Source of the DNA: Termitomyces sp. T153
Taxonomy: Eukaryota; Basidiomycota; Agaricomycetes; Agaricales; Lyophyllaceae
Direction of reading: 5' to 3'
Assembly: GCA_018296165.2 (NCBI GenBank)
Contig: JACKQL020000058.1
Coordinates: forward strand, 186,001-250,000
DNA length: 64,000 nucleotides
This document shows, piece after piece, positions 46,701-59,127 of the stretch. The position numbers and the translations under genes were made by a program. The stretch's first letter is position 1, and each line of letters opens with the position of its first letter. Below the pieces are notes generated by a model that saw nothing but the letters and a program-made list of their open reading frames with translations, ran no database searches and was not told the origin of the DNA.

Positions 46701-47201
46701 CCACCCAATGCAATTTCAGAACTCGCACCACCTGTTCCACCACCAATTCCACCCGAGAACCTAGTCCTTGCCGATGACCTGCCAAACCCTGTGAACGTGA
46801 AGATGGGTCCTCTGGGTCAGATCGTCCGAGGCGGGCCGCCAGGCGCCGCTGCAAAGAAGAAGAAAGCAGGCGGAGCAGGACCTGGAGGGATGGGTGCGGA
46901 GGTCGGGGCACCGCCGCCAAAGAAGAAGAAAACGGGGATGGTGGGTGTGGGGACAGGGAATGGGAGGAAGAAGAAAGGCCCGGGCGAGGAAGGTTCGGCT
47001 CCGGCTCCAACTCCAGCTTCAGCTCCAGGGGTACCAGGCCCGATGCAATCGCAACCATCACAACCGCAGCAGTCAGGCTTGCAGTCTCAGCCTGGGCTAG
47101 CACCGGTAACGATGCCGATGACATATTTGGGCCCGCCACCTGTGGCTGCGTACACAATGCCTATGCCTATGCAACTTCAGCCCTCTGTAATGGGGCAGTG
47201 A
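43741..47201 (+). CDS. SAGA complex subunit Spt7-like, bromodomain plus histone-fold
   Basis: Several exons. The N-terminal Spt7 segment reads [20 protein letters not shown]. The bromodomain follows ([19 protein letters not shown], then [20 protein letters not shown] and [10 protein letters not shown], which carries the acetyl-lysine-contacting Asn). After a long Ser/Pro-rich region come [20 protein letters not shown] and a histone-fold domain ([40 protein letters not shown]). The tail is Pro-rich with repeated AKKKK/PKKKK basic clusters and a Gln/Pro-rich end. Spt7 is the scaffold of SAGA, a nuclear histone acetyltransferase coactivator; its histone fold pairs with the Ada1 histone fold. The ATG at 43,741 is the least certain point; homologous sequence starts only in exon 2. 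Confidence 0.85.
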
Positions 47202-47589
47202 GGATACTGCTGTGTTACGGCATCCATATGACATTTGACTGAACCACCGTGTCAGTCGGCTGAAGCTCGAGCCTCGAGTACGGTTTTTATGTTTTGTTAT
47301 TGGCCTTTGTCGCGCAGTATTTTTTCTATGGATCACATTTGTATCATCAGCATATCATTGTACATTGCATACCCTCAATGTTTGTGTTCCAATAAACAAT
47401 TACGCCCATAGGCGCTTAATTTGTAAACTTGTCAAGTCATTTTGCCTTGTCATCCACCTGTGGCAGTGCCCAGACATTGAGACAAAGCTTGCTTAAGGGA
47501 GTTCTTTCTGGCTTCGGTTATATAAACTCTGAGACTTGAACCACCAAGTCCGTTTGATCTTTCCTCATTCCCCAGCAAGAAACACTAGC

Positions 47590-48867
<1,278 letters not shown>

Positions 48868-48956
48868 TGTTTATACGCCTGTAACTTTATCGTAATCTTA
48901 AAGCTTATAACTTTGATCGATGTACATGTTCTGAAAGGCTTGGGTTATGTCTTCAT

Positions 48957-49039
48957 GGGCACATGGTGTAGTTGGTTATCACGCCCGCTTAGCACTTTGT
49001 GTTTGCGGGCGGTGCCCGATTCAATTCCGGGTGTGTCCA
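48957..49039 (+). tRNA. tRNA-Ala (anticodon AGC) with a 9-nt intron, T arm imperfect
   Basis: Same acceptor stem as the gene at 33,638, including G3-U70, and discriminator A. Anticodon stem CCCGC/GCGGG, anticodon AGC at 48,991-48,993, nine intron bases at 48,995-49,003. The T arm reads CCCGA-TTCAATT-CCGGG, so the normally invariant G53-C61 pair is A-C, which also weakens the internal B box. It may be a weakly expressed gene or a recent pseudogene. A TTTTT run at 49,062 could terminate it. Confidence 0.8.
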
Positions 49040-49172
49040 ATGCATGAATTGGTTCTTCTAATTTTTCTTCATAATCCACCAACTGAAACCTATAAGCAAG
49101 TTGGGCGTGGCTTTGCTTTATTTACTCACTGTTCTTGACCTGAGAGTCGAAATCCTTGGACACTTTTAGGTG

Positions 49173-51024
49173 ATGCATATTTCTTCAACCACTACATCCA
49201 CTAAGTCAACGTATGACGTTCCGATTCTTCTTCTTGCGTCCAGCGATGTGGAAGGAACGATTCATTCTTGCAAATTTGTAGCGCGACCCTCTCATTATCA
49301 AGTATGTTTCCATTCATGATCGCGTTTTTTCCCTAACATTTGGTTGACTGGCTGACGTATGGATAGGAACTTGTCATCACGGCGCGTAGAATCTTTGGGA
49401 TCAAAGAAGACGCGACGTTGGTATTTGGTACATCCACTCTTGACGTGTGCCGCGGCGCTTGGATTGAGATCGAAGAAAGCGCGTATGAGCCACTCCTTGA
49501 GTGCTTAGACGAGGTCATTGTAAGACCTGGTGCACCTCGCGAAAATGTTATCGATGGGGATCCGACTGGTACGTTCGTGCTCTTCCTGCTTTGACATACC
49601 AGATTTGGACTGTTCTCATCACGCGTGTAGTTGTAACAGTCAGGGACAAGACGCGTGAGGTCAATCGCGTTGCAGATTCCAACCTGATTCATAAAAATGT
49701 CTCCAACATTGTTTCGAAAGGACGCCGAGAACCTCAACCTGATGCGTCAGCATCGGGTTTAAGTGGAAGCAGCATCCTTGCTCCTTCGGCACCTGCCAGA
49801 AACGAACCAAGAACGCGAGACGAAGCTCCAGCTACCACCCAACCTTCCTCTCCTCGTCCCAGATCTAAATTCCCACCCATCCCTGAAGCGCCGTTCGATG
49901 TACATGAGACGCCTAAACTCACCAAGTCGCGCCTTCTGACTCAGCTCGATGAACTGTCTCAACCGGAACCGAAACCGCTGTCCTATCCTCGTCAGCGCAC
50001 GCTAGAACCTGAAGTTGAGGTTCAGGAAAAACCAAAGTCTAAATTTAGACCGGCTCGTCAAATCCAGCCAGAGCCAGAGCCAGCTCTGCTCGTACATGAA
50101 CCTCCAAGAGCTCGGCAGACAAGGCTTAAGCGCGAACACGAACCCGAACCCGAAGTTGTTGAGGAAGACGAGGAATCAGGAAAGGAGGATGAAGACCGTG
50201 AACCTCCTTCTGACGCAAAAACTGAAGAAGTTTCAGACAGAGGCCGAAAGAAGGACGTCGTCGAGAACGAGGAAGACGATGACTTTTGGCGATTTGGTAC
50301 CAAGAGTGTTGGTCCTACCACGACTTCGAGTCGTACACAGCAGGAGTCGGTTCTCCCGCCTACAAACCCGCGCGCAAATTCGATGGCGACGAGAAAGGGT
50401 ACGATGATTGATGTTGAGGTGAAGAAGGAGCCAGAGGAGGAGAAGGGGAAGATTAGGGATGCTCGTGCGAGGTGTACGTGCCTTTCTCTCCCGGTCTCAA
50501 GCTGACTCTGTCTGAGCATGTTCAATTGCAGTATCGATTGTCAATGCGACACAGCTCCCTCGTGCATCTGGGCGCTCCCTTTCACACTATTACCAAGGTA
50601 ATGTCATGTCTTCTGCATCACGCTTGTATTGGCTAACGCAGTTGTACAGGCCCAGAAGTACGCTTCAGGGTGACGGTGCACGGACCCCACACGGGTCAAA
50701 GCGCAGACTTCCGGACCCGCGGTGGGCACAATATTAGAAAGGTGCTCGAGAGCGTGTGTAGGACATTTGAGTTACCCTTCGAGCGGTATGAGTCTTTCTG
50801 GGCTAGTACTTGTGATACACATGATGCTGATTAACTTGGTATCCCTACACAGCTCTCGACTCGTACTTGAAGATGCGTCATGGGGGACGCAGTACTATTA
50901 CTGTGATCCAGAGGATACAATAGGCTCGTGTGGCATTGATGCCGACTCGCAGCTTTTCGTTCAGGTCGATGGTATGACTTATGAAAATCTGAGTCAGTCC
51001 AGTGAGGAGGAAGATGAAGATTGA
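49173..51024 (+). CDS. unknown nuclear-type protein with possible ubiquitin-like domains at both ends
   Basis: Spliced from about five exons. The N-terminus (YDVPILLLASSDVEGTIHSC, ELVITARRIFGIKEDATLVF, then WIEIEESAYEPLLECLDEVI) has the strand-helix-strand rhythm of a ubiquitin-like fold. The middle ~270 residues are Pro/Glu/Lys-rich and disordered. The C-terminus (VRFRVTVHGPHTGQSADFRT, VLESVCRTFELPF, then LVLEDASWGTQYYYCDPEDT and LFVQVDGMTYENLSQSSEEE) again looks like a SUMO-like fold with an acidic tail. Both fold calls are inference from pattern only. I do not recognise the family. Stop TGA at 51,022-51,024. Confidence 0.7.
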
Positions 51025-51572
51025 TGATCGACAAGTGGAGATAAGGAGAGTCATGTCAGTTTCTTGCGTTGTCGAGTCGTTCAATTCGAATTGGTTCTCA
51101 TCTATTGATATCTTCATAACTTGATGATTATTCTGAAATCCACATCCACACTTAGTCTTTTTTAGCCTGTCCTATTGAAATGATTTGTTGTTACTCTCAC
51201 TGGTGGATGGCACAACTGTTCAGGAGCTGACAAAGTAGGTTGAGGAATCTCCTTGGTTTCTTTCATCATTTCTTTCATCCATTGGTTCCACCAGCTTGAA
51301 ACTCGTGCCAAACCATACTTTTTTTCCTCTGTGTGCTGCCCCTATTGTATCACGACTGGATCGCTGGCAATTCTTTGCAATTGCTCTTCTGATATTCCGT
51401 CCTTTGCATTTATTGCATTATTTAAAAGCACACCGACTACGTTGCCAACAAAATGAAAAAAAAAGGTTGGGAACTTAAGACGAAATCATCTAATCCATCA
51501 AAGGTATTCTAAAATAAACTTCGTTAACCATGCCATGGATGTTGTCCTAACTTGTGTTCGGCCCGCGCCTCA
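51025..51572. other. intergenic, no gene seen
   Basis: AT-rich 3' flanks of two converging genes. Nothing else recognised. Confidence 0.45.
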
Positions 51573-52691
51573 TTAGAGATGGGGTATACCGCCCAAGAAA
51601 TGCCCATCGGGATAGAGTTCATTCATTCTGGACACTTGATCCGGGCTCATGCGACCGTGTACGTTCCAACTGGGAACATGACGCATACCGAAGGTGGTCA
51701 ACCGCTGTCGACAGTACCAAATATCGAACCCTGGGTCAGAAATTATGAGAGTAACCGCGTTGATCGCGGGGAAGCGCATCTGGGTGGAAAGCAAAGGTCT
51801 GATATCGACTGTGGATGTGATCGCCAAGGACATCAGAGCGGCCATTTCGATGATCTGTACCCTGTTAGGCACGGGTGGGAGTGACACCCGCACCTCACCT
51901 GGGTCGACATCTCTTATGGTCTGGAAAGCTGCGCTTTGCAATCTTCCCCTTCCCCAATACAAGAGTGTTTTGCAGTCGTCCGCAGATAGCTCACTTTGAA
52001 CTGTGAGGTTGGTCAGGGTCGAGAACGCCGGTTGATCTTGGAAGAACATCGGGAGTTGTTCCCTACTGCCTCTCCACTCAAGGGTCCTGAGGTTCAGTGG
52101 AAGGAGCACGTCTGTCGTCACGGCAAGAATACCGCTTCCGCTGGTCACCTCGGCTAAGCGAACAGGGGGAAGTTGTATGGTAAGGTTGCTACAGCGTTGA
52201 CCGTCACCGAGGGCCTCCCAAAAGAAATGCAACTGCTTGGTCAATAGGCCAAGGTTCTGAGTTGACCACTTGACATCTTGTGGAATGGATACATCAATAG
52301 GGAACCGGTAGGGAAGTTCGACATCAAGATTGTCCGTTATTGCGTGATTGCCCTCTGTAATATTGTCGAAATTTATCTTATATCTACACTGTACAACCTG
52401 CAGGTAAATCCCTGAGTTGTTGACTTTGCGCGTTAACTGGGCGATTGTGGTAGGATTAAATTTGAGATTAGGCGGTTTGGTTTCGCGAAGGGACAATCGG
52501 TCATAACCAGGTTCTCGAGTAGGTTCCTGGTCTGAAGAGGATCTAGTAACGACGGACTCGGGCTCGGAAGTAGGTACTCTCAAAGAGGAATATCTTGTAC
52601 GATAGAACCCAATGGCAGCAACAACAAAAGCTGCTGAAAACACAGGTACCAAGGCTTTGAACAAGTCTAAATTTGAAGGAGCGGTGCGCAT
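51573..52691 (-). CDS. LRR-like protein a1 with N-terminal membrane segment
   Basis: 372 codons, single exon as seen, ATG conserved with copy a2. A hydrophobic segment at residues 10-29 (KALVPVFSAAFVVAAIGFY) is followed by basic residues, suggesting a membrane anchor. The rest has irregular leucine-rich repeats (LNLRTLEWRG, AFSTLTNLTVQSELSADDCK). The WxG...LSxxDC pattern is shared with the neighbouring b genes, so a and b are old paralogues. No F-box is visible. Part of an a-b pair duplicated at 55.4-58.2 kb. Function unknown. Confidence 0.65.
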   Translation of the reverse strand: MRTAPSNLDLFKALVPVFSAAFVVAAIGFYRTRYSSLRVPTSEPESVVTRSSSDQEPTREPGYDRLSLRETKPPNLKFNPTTIAQLTRKVNNSGIYLQVVQCRYKINFDNITEGNHAITDNLDVELPYRFPIDVSIPQDVKWSTQNLGLLTKQLHFFWEALGDGQRCSNLTIQLPPVRLAEVTSGSGILAVTTDVLLPLNLRTLEWRGSREQLPMFFQDQPAFSTLTNLTVQSELSADDCKTLLYWGRGRLQSAAFQTIRDVDPGEVRVSLPPVPNRVQIIEMAALMSLAITSTVDIRPLLSTQMRFPAINAVTLIISDPGFDIWYCRQRLTTFGMRHVPSWNVHGRMSPDQVSRMNELYPDGHFLGGIPHL

Positions 52692-53668
52692 AGCTAGTCT
52701 ACGGCCACCTCAAGAAACCGTAAGAAGCTTCCGCGGAGCAAATTGCAAGATACACATACGTTGCCTGACAAGTTATTGAAAAGAGATGCGAGGGTTTGAA
52801 GCCTTGACGATTGGGTTTCTTTTGACTGAAGATTATCAGCGATGGACGACGCTTGTTTTGAACTGACTTCGAAGCAACATTTGATTGAATAGATTGTGAA
52901 ATTGAGACAAAGGCGAAATGTGTGGGTTCCAAGACAATAGCGAGAGAGATTGTCGTTGTCACAGTTACACTAGAAGACAAAAAGAAATGTAGGTCCCTCA
53001 TGTGCCAGGGGTGGCTTTTGCGCGACTTTCGCAAGATACAAACCATTAGTTCTTCGAAAAAGTGAGCTATGGATGAGGTGACTGAGCAATGGGCAGTGTT
53101 GATTTTCAACTTTCAATGGCTTCGGAACAACATTATTGAAATCAAATAGGCATAGCAAGAGAGGAGAGGGCAGTACCGCGGCTGTCACCGCGACAAGTTG
53201 GATTATGACAATGGATAAGATCGATAAGATTACTGGCGCGATCCGCGCACGAACAGCTCCCCAGTCGCCAGAAGGTCGCGTCGTCGTAAAATAATAATAA
53301 GATTGGTCAAATGGCCAAGTGGACCAAAGCAAAGTTCGCTACAATTATGTATGTCGGAATATCAAGCTATTGTGTCACTGTGATTTAGATTAAAATTCAC
53401 TTGAAGCTTCAAATTGCAGTTATGGGCGCATGCTGTCCCAAGGTCAATACCCAAGGCAAATGGTGTGGGTTTGTGCAGGAACCGCTTCTAAAACATAGCA
53501 AGTAATAATCATGCGTGCAGTTGCAACACTGTCTTCGAAAAGAAAAGGGATAACGACATTACGATAACTAGCGTCTTCCTGTGTAGTTTTACGAAGTCAA
53601 ATGTTGATCACATTCTATTCTGAAACTTGCTGATTACCGCCATCAGTCGTAGGGTAACAATTGAGTGT
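52692..53668. other. spacer a1-b1; possible upstream exons of a1
   Basis: A 120-codon minus-strand frame (52,970-53,332) contains a hydrophobic stretch, VILSILSIVIIQLVAVTAAV. The matching place in the second unit has diverged, so I do not call it a gene, but it could be an upstream exon of a1. Confidence 0.35.
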
Positions 53669-54517
53669 TCAAAAACTAAAGTACCAAGCAGGAAAAACCC
53701 ACAAGTGATCACGGAACTGGATCTCGGTTGTCGGGTGACACTGATTACGGATCCTATCCTGATCCTCGGTTGATAGGTCGGCGAACAACTCAACTTGTTC
53801 GAGTGTTTTCCAGTCAAAATTTTCAGCATCCTGGAAGCCAGATCGGCAGGTTGGATACCAAAGCTTGATTCTAAGAATGCGGAGAGATGGAAACTCGAAT
53901 TGCGCAAGAAGAGAACTAATGTCCTCGCGAGATGTCAAATCGAGTTCCTCCAAACAAGTTCGGGGATTTTTAGAAGAAAATTCGAGATGGTGAAAGACTG
54001 AATCAACGAAAGATGTTGCCCGAATTGTTCCAATGATCAGAGATTTTAGTTGTACGCCATGATAGAGAACGTAGGAGCAATCTTGGAGGGATATGTCACA
54101 GGTAAGTGTCAGCATCTGAAGAGATTGTAAAAGAGGAGGGGTAAAAGGCAGCCATGAGTTGATTAATTGCGCTGAATGGCCGCTCCATGTCAAACGTTGC
54201 AAAGTCCCGTGTGCGTCAAGCGGGAGTATGGAAAAAGCAAAACGATCATAAGAAATTTCCAAATTGGGTAGACTGATAGTCAGCTCAGTCCAGTAGGAAA
54301 AGTCCAGGATCTCATTCCCAAGGATGGTGAAGCACCGCCGTAATTCAATGAATCCCTCTGGTGGGTGCCAATCTCCTACTTCTAAGCTGCCCTCAACGTG
54401 GGCAGGCTGCGAAGGAACGAGCCAAGGTTGGACAAAGTCTCGGAAGAGAGGTTCGGGTTCGTGTCCCATTGAAGCATTTTTAAGGCAGATGAACACATGA
54501 TGATTGTTTGCGCCCAA
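53669..54517 (-). CDS. LRR-like protein b1
   Basis: 282 codons from the first usable start, but the frame is open upstream to at least 54,640 and probably belongs to a two-exon gene (conserved upstream coding text RRW..IQVFCTLHQM near 54,700). Leucine-rich segments are ISLPNLEISYDRFAFSILPL, LQSLQMLTLTCDISLQDC and LEELDLTSREDISSLLAQF; the end is HLWVFPAWYFSF. About 90% identical to b2. This type is common among expanded F-box-related families of mushrooms, but I see no F-box here. Confidence 0.6.
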   Translation of the reverse strand: MGANNHHVFICLKNASMGHEPEPLFRDFVQPWLVPSQPAHVEGSLEVGDWHPPEGFIELRRCFTILGNEILDFSYWTELTISLPNLEISYDRFAFSILPLDAHGTLQRLTWSGHSAQLINSWLPFTPPLLQSLQMLTLTCDISLQDCSYVLYHGVQLKSLIIGTIRATSFVDSVFHHLEFSSKNPRTCLEELDLTSREDISSLLAQFEFPSLRILRIKLWYPTCRSGFQDAENFDWKTLEQVELFADLSTEDQDRIRNQCHPTTEIQFRDHLWVFPAWYFSF

Positions 54518-55415
54518 TGTAAAAGACCGTTCAGAGAGTGGTGTGTCGTTAGGTTTTGCCTTGTCTTGGTTGAGAATATCATAATGTGGGGAAAAACTAG
54601 AGCAAAACTGAGCATTGGCGCAGTGTATCGAGATATCGATGTTACCTACAGGCTAGCAATTTCTGAAAGTGCATTTGATGCAGCGTGCAGAAGACTTGGA
54701 TTAGTTTGCGCCATCTACGTTCAATGAGAGAGGCTTGATCCATAGAAGCAAAACAAACATACAGTATGCTGGTCGGGAGAGGAGTATGGATACCTCGTTG
54801 GAATGTACGATTTAGCATTCATAAAGAACAACAGTACAAGGCGATCCATTTTTGAGATAACTTCAAGGTTGTCAAATCATCATTTCAACAAACGCGTACC
54901 ATCCTTAAAGAAGTTAACGGGGCAAAACATTTTCATTTTGTGACCAGGTAAATCATCATGCACCATTAACATGACTCATGTAAAATCGTGAGGGAATCCG
55001 AACCATCAGTACGCATGCGTAGAATCTGGACTTGATTTAGATCACCCACTCCAAAAGTCACTCGTCACTGATTGTTCAAGTTACGTTTGGCGCCAGGTAA
55101 CAAATGCGGCAGTTTCCGGTCAAAATACAAGGGTTCCTTGTATTCTCCTTTGTGTACGGCCAATATGGTAACTGTTGAACATTTGACGCTTGGAATTTTC
55201 TTAAAGACACAGTTCGGAACATTAGTTCTCCATTGGTTTAATGATGTCCCTCATTTTTGTGCCATGATCACTGACATATGCAAGGATGGATCGGGGAATC
55301 ATCTAATACATGAAAGGTCTCTCTAAAATAGACTCGATCAACTGTGCCATAATACTACCTTCGTCATGTTTGGGTTTGCCCGCACGTTGTTAGCCTGTGG
55401 TCAACTAGTATGTCG
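54518..55415. other. spacer between duplicated units
   Basis: Contains the probable first exon and promoter of b1 (to about 54,730). The remainder is AT-rich with no gene. Confidence 0.4.
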
Positions 55416-56535
55416 TTAAAGATTTGGTGTACTGCCCGAGAAATGTCCATCGGGATAGAGTTCGTTCATTCTAGACACTTGATCCTGGCTCATGCGACCG
55501 TGTACGTTCCAACTGGGAACATGACGCATACCGAAAGTGGTCAACCGCTGTCGACAGTACCAAATATCGAACCCTGGGTCAGAAATTATGAGAGTAACCG
55601 CGTTGATCGCGGGGAAGCGCATCTGGGTGGAAAGCAAAGGTCTGATATCGACTGTGGATGTGATCGCCAAGGACATCAGAGCGGCCATTTCGATGATCTG
55701 TACCCTGTTAGGCACGGGTGGGAGTGACACCCGCACCTCACCTGGGTCGACATCTCTTATGGTCTGGAAAGCTGCGCTTTGCAATCTTCCCCTTCCCCAA
55801 TACAAGAGTGTCTTACAGTCCTCCGTGGATAGTTCACTTTGGATTGTGAGATTGGTCAAAGTCGAGAATGCCGGTTGATTCTGAAAGAACATCGGGAGTT
55901 GTTCCCTATTGCCTCTCCACCCAAGGGTCTTGAGGTTGAGTGGAAGGAGGACTTCTGTCGTAACGGCAAGAATACCACTTCCACTGGTCACCTCAGCCAA
56001 GCGAACGGGGGGGAGTTGTATAGTGAGGTTGCTGCAGCGCTGACCATCACCGAGGGCCTTCCATAAAGAATGCAATTGCTTGGTCAAGAGGCCAAGGTTC
56101 TGAGTTGACCACTCGATATCCCGCGGTATTAATACATCGATAGGGAAGTCTGACTTTGAGACTATCCACTATTGCTTGATTGCCTTCTGTAATGTCGTCG
56201 AAATTCATCCTATATCTACAATGTACAACCCGCAGGTAGAGACCCGAATCGTTAACTTTGCGCGCTAACTGGGCGATCGTGGTAGGATTAAATTTGAGGT
56301 TAGGTGGTTTGGTTTCACGAAGTGACAATCGGTCATAATTGAGTTCCCGATTAGTGTAAATAGGTTGCTGTTCTGAAGGGGACATAATATCCGTGCCGAC
56401 GGGCTGAGACGCAGGTACTCTCAAAGAGAAGTATCTTGTACGATAGAACCAGATGGCCGCAGCAACACAAGCCGCTGAGAGCACAGGTACCGAGGCATTG
56501 GTCAAGTCTAGATTAGAAGGAGAAGCGGCGCACAT
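55416..56535 (-). pseudogene. a2: frameshifted copy of the LRR-like gene a1
   Basis: Aligns with a1 from the conserved ATG (56,535-56,533) to the stop at 55,416. An 11-nt deletion near 56,148 shifts the frame, so the N-terminal piece reads into a short false tail and the C-terminal 223 codons are in another frame. In a1 the missing bases lie between two AGGGAA copies (52,299 and 52,310), so slippage between them explains the loss. Unless a compensating intron exists, the full-length protein cannot be made. Confidence 0.65.
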
Positions 56536-57224
56536 CGATTTTCTACTCCAGCAAACTGTGAGAAGCTCTCCCGGAGCGTTTCGCAAGATGCACGTACGTT
56601 GCCTGGAAGATTTCTGAGAAAAGCTGTGACGTTTAAGACCTTGACAAGTACGCCGAGTCGGAGCCAGTAATTGAAGAGTATGACTCGCGATAACGATGGT
56701 TGTTGTCAGTCCAAGCATCGACTTCGAAACAACATTTTATTGGATAGAATACAAAATCGGGAGAAAAGGTGAAATCTGTAGGTCCCAACTCGAAGACAAT
56801 CAGGCCTGAAGACAATAGGAGAGGGCCTGGGCACAATAGGATAGGGATAAGATTATCGGCGCGGTCCAAGCCGGGGCGCAAGCAGCAGAACAAATCTGAT
56901 TATTGTCCAGATTGGTCATCGGGATGCGTCATAGTGGGTGAGAGAAATGGCAATTGGGAACCATGAATCGACCCAGTTGCGCTGAGTTGCCTTGAACATA
57001 GTAAGTCATAATTGCGTGTTGAGCTCCAGCATTGTCTTTGAGAGTAACAGGATGGAGGGATAACATCAAACAGACGAGACGATATCACGACTAGCATCCA
57101 TCGTAGATTACAAAAAGCGTGTAATTATAAGGAATCAAATGTTATTCCATGTTCTATTCTGAAACTTGGGTGATTACCGCGGCATCAGCAAGTAGAATTG
57201 GATTATAGAATAACAATTGAACAT
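56536..57224. other. spacer a2-b2
   Basis: Diverged counterpart of 52,692-53,668. Short frames only. Confidence 0.4.
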
Positions 57225-58205
57225 TCAAAAACTAAAGTACCAAGCAGGAAAAACCCACAAGTGATCACGAAACTGAATCTGGGTTGTCGGGTAACACCGA
57301 CTACGAATCCTGTCTTGATCCTCAGTCGATAGGTCGGCAAACAGTTCAACCTGTTTGAGTTTTTTCCAGTCAAAATTTTCGGCATCCTGGAAGCCAGATC
57401 GGCAGGTTGGATACCAAAGCTTGATTCTAAGAATACGGAGAGATGGAAACTCGAATTGCGCAAGAAGAGAAGTGATGTCCTCGCGAGATGTCAGGTCGAG
57501 TTCCTCCAGACAAGTCCGGCGATTTCTAGAAGAAGATTCAAGATGGGGAAAGACTGAGTCTATGAAAGATGTTGGTCGAATTGTTCTAATGATGAGAGAT
57601 TTTAGTTGTGTGCCGTGATAGAGAATGTAGGAGGAATCTTCGAGGGATATGTCGCAGGTAAGTGTCAGCATCTGAAGAGATTGTAAAAGAGGAGGGGTAA
57701 AAGGCAGCCATGAGTTGATTAATTGCGCTGAATGGCCGCTCCAAGTCAAACGTTGCAAGGTCCTGTGTGCGTCAAGCGGGAGTATGGAAAAAGCAAAACG
57801 ATCATAGGAAATTTCCAAATTGGGTAGACTGATAGTCAGCTCAGTCCAGTAGGAAAAGTCCAGGATCTCATTCCCAAGGATGGTAAGGCACCGCCATAAT
57901 TCGATGAATCCCTCTGGTGGGTGCCAATCTCCTATTTGTAAGCTGCACTCAACATGTGCAGGCTGCGAAGGAACGAGCCAAGGTTGGACAAAGTCTCGGA
58001 AGAGAGGTTCGGGCTCTTGTCCCATTGACGCATTTTCGAGGCCGATGAACACATAATGATCTTTTGCGCCCAAGGCAAAAGACCGTTCAGAGAGGGGTGT
58101 GTTATTGTGTTTCGTCTTGTCTTGATTGAGAAAATCGATACGTGGGTAAAAACTAGAGCGAAACTGAGAATTGAGGTAGAGCATCGAGAGATCGATGTTA
58201 CTCAC
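57225..58205 (-). CDS. LRR-like protein b2, paralogue of b1
   Basis: 326 open codons; the upstream limit is a GTG-containing frame edge rather than a proven start, and an upstream exon (RRWRRMIQVFCTLHQM near 58,270) is conserved with b1. Sequence is close to b1 throughout, including SERSFALGA, LLQSLQMLTLTCDISLEDSS and the FPAWYFSF end. No lesion seen. Function unknown. Confidence 0.6.
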   Translation of the reverse strand: MSNIDLSMLYLNSQFRSSFYPRIDFLNQDKTKHNNTPLSERSFALGAKDHYVFIGLENASMGQEPEPLFRDFVQPWLVPSQPAHVECSLQIGDWHPPEGFIELWRCLTILGNEILDFSYWTELTISLPNLEISYDRFAFSILPLDAHRTLQRLTWSGHSAQLINSWLPFTPPLLQSLQMLTLTCDISLEDSSYILYHGTQLKSLIIRTIRPTSFIDSVFPHLESSSRNRRTCLEELDLTSREDITSLLAQFEFPSLRILRIKLWYPTCRSGFQDAENFDWKKLKQVELFADLSTEDQDRIRSRCYPTTQIQFRDHLWVFPAWYFSF

Positions 58206-59127
58206 AGGCTAGTGATCCCAGAAAGAGCATTTGATGTAACGTGCAGAAGACTTGAATCATTCGGCGCCATCTACGTTCAATAAGGGAGGCTTGATTTATG
58301 GAAATAAAACAAACATACAGTATGCTGGTTGAGAGAGGAGTTTGAGTACCATGCTTTAATGCACGGGTTAGCATTCATAAAGGATAGTAGTACAAGGCAA
58401 TCCATTTTCGGATAACTTCAACGTTGTCAGGTTAATCCAACGACACGTATCATCTTAAAAAAATGAACAAGAATTCAATCATTACGTTTTCCTTTTGCCA
58501 GGTCAATGAATGATTTGAACATCGCTCTCGGAAAATGGTAAGGAATCCAAGCCATCAGTACGCGCATGCAGACATATGGGATCTGGTATCAAAAATTCAG
58601 AGATATGTAAAAGATAGATTTGGATTCAAGACGCGTGGTCGTCGATGGGAATCGAAGTGTTGAATCTTGAAGCTTGAAACGTTGGTTCGATTCAAGGTCA
58701 AGTTCTTTAGTTCAATGTTGGGTTTGATAGGATTACGGCAGCGGCAGTTTTCCGGTTACAAGTGCGCGCGGCCAATACTTATGGCAACTTCTTTATGCCT
58801 GAACATGTGACTCTTTGGGGTTTCCTCCAGTTTCCTCCCGGCTTATTGATATGTTCCACAGGAGGAGCTCTCATCTACATAGCCAGCCGCTACAACAATA
58901 CTGAATGAAATCTGAAGCTTCTGAACGATGAACATAGACCCTTGAATCGTACATTTTGAGCCGCAGTCTTACAGCTTTTGCGGATCATGATGTCTATGTC
59001 CGATATTCGCATTTCCCGTACTTACAGGATGGCTTATAAATTGATGATGAATCTATGGATCCTACCCAAGGAATACTTAAAAACATAAATTTAATACGCG
59101 GCGCTTCAACACATATAGAAAAAATTC
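58206..59127. other. intergenic, no gene beyond the probable first exon of b2
   Basis: Conserved with 54,640-55,000 at its left end, then unrelated AT-rich sequence. Confidence 0.4.

Noticed and set aside
51552..51884. Plus-strand 110-codon frame that is conserved at 55,410-55,727
   Set aside because: It is the antisense shadow of genes a1/a2; its conservation is explained by the identical conversion tract, and it has no family match or start context of its own.
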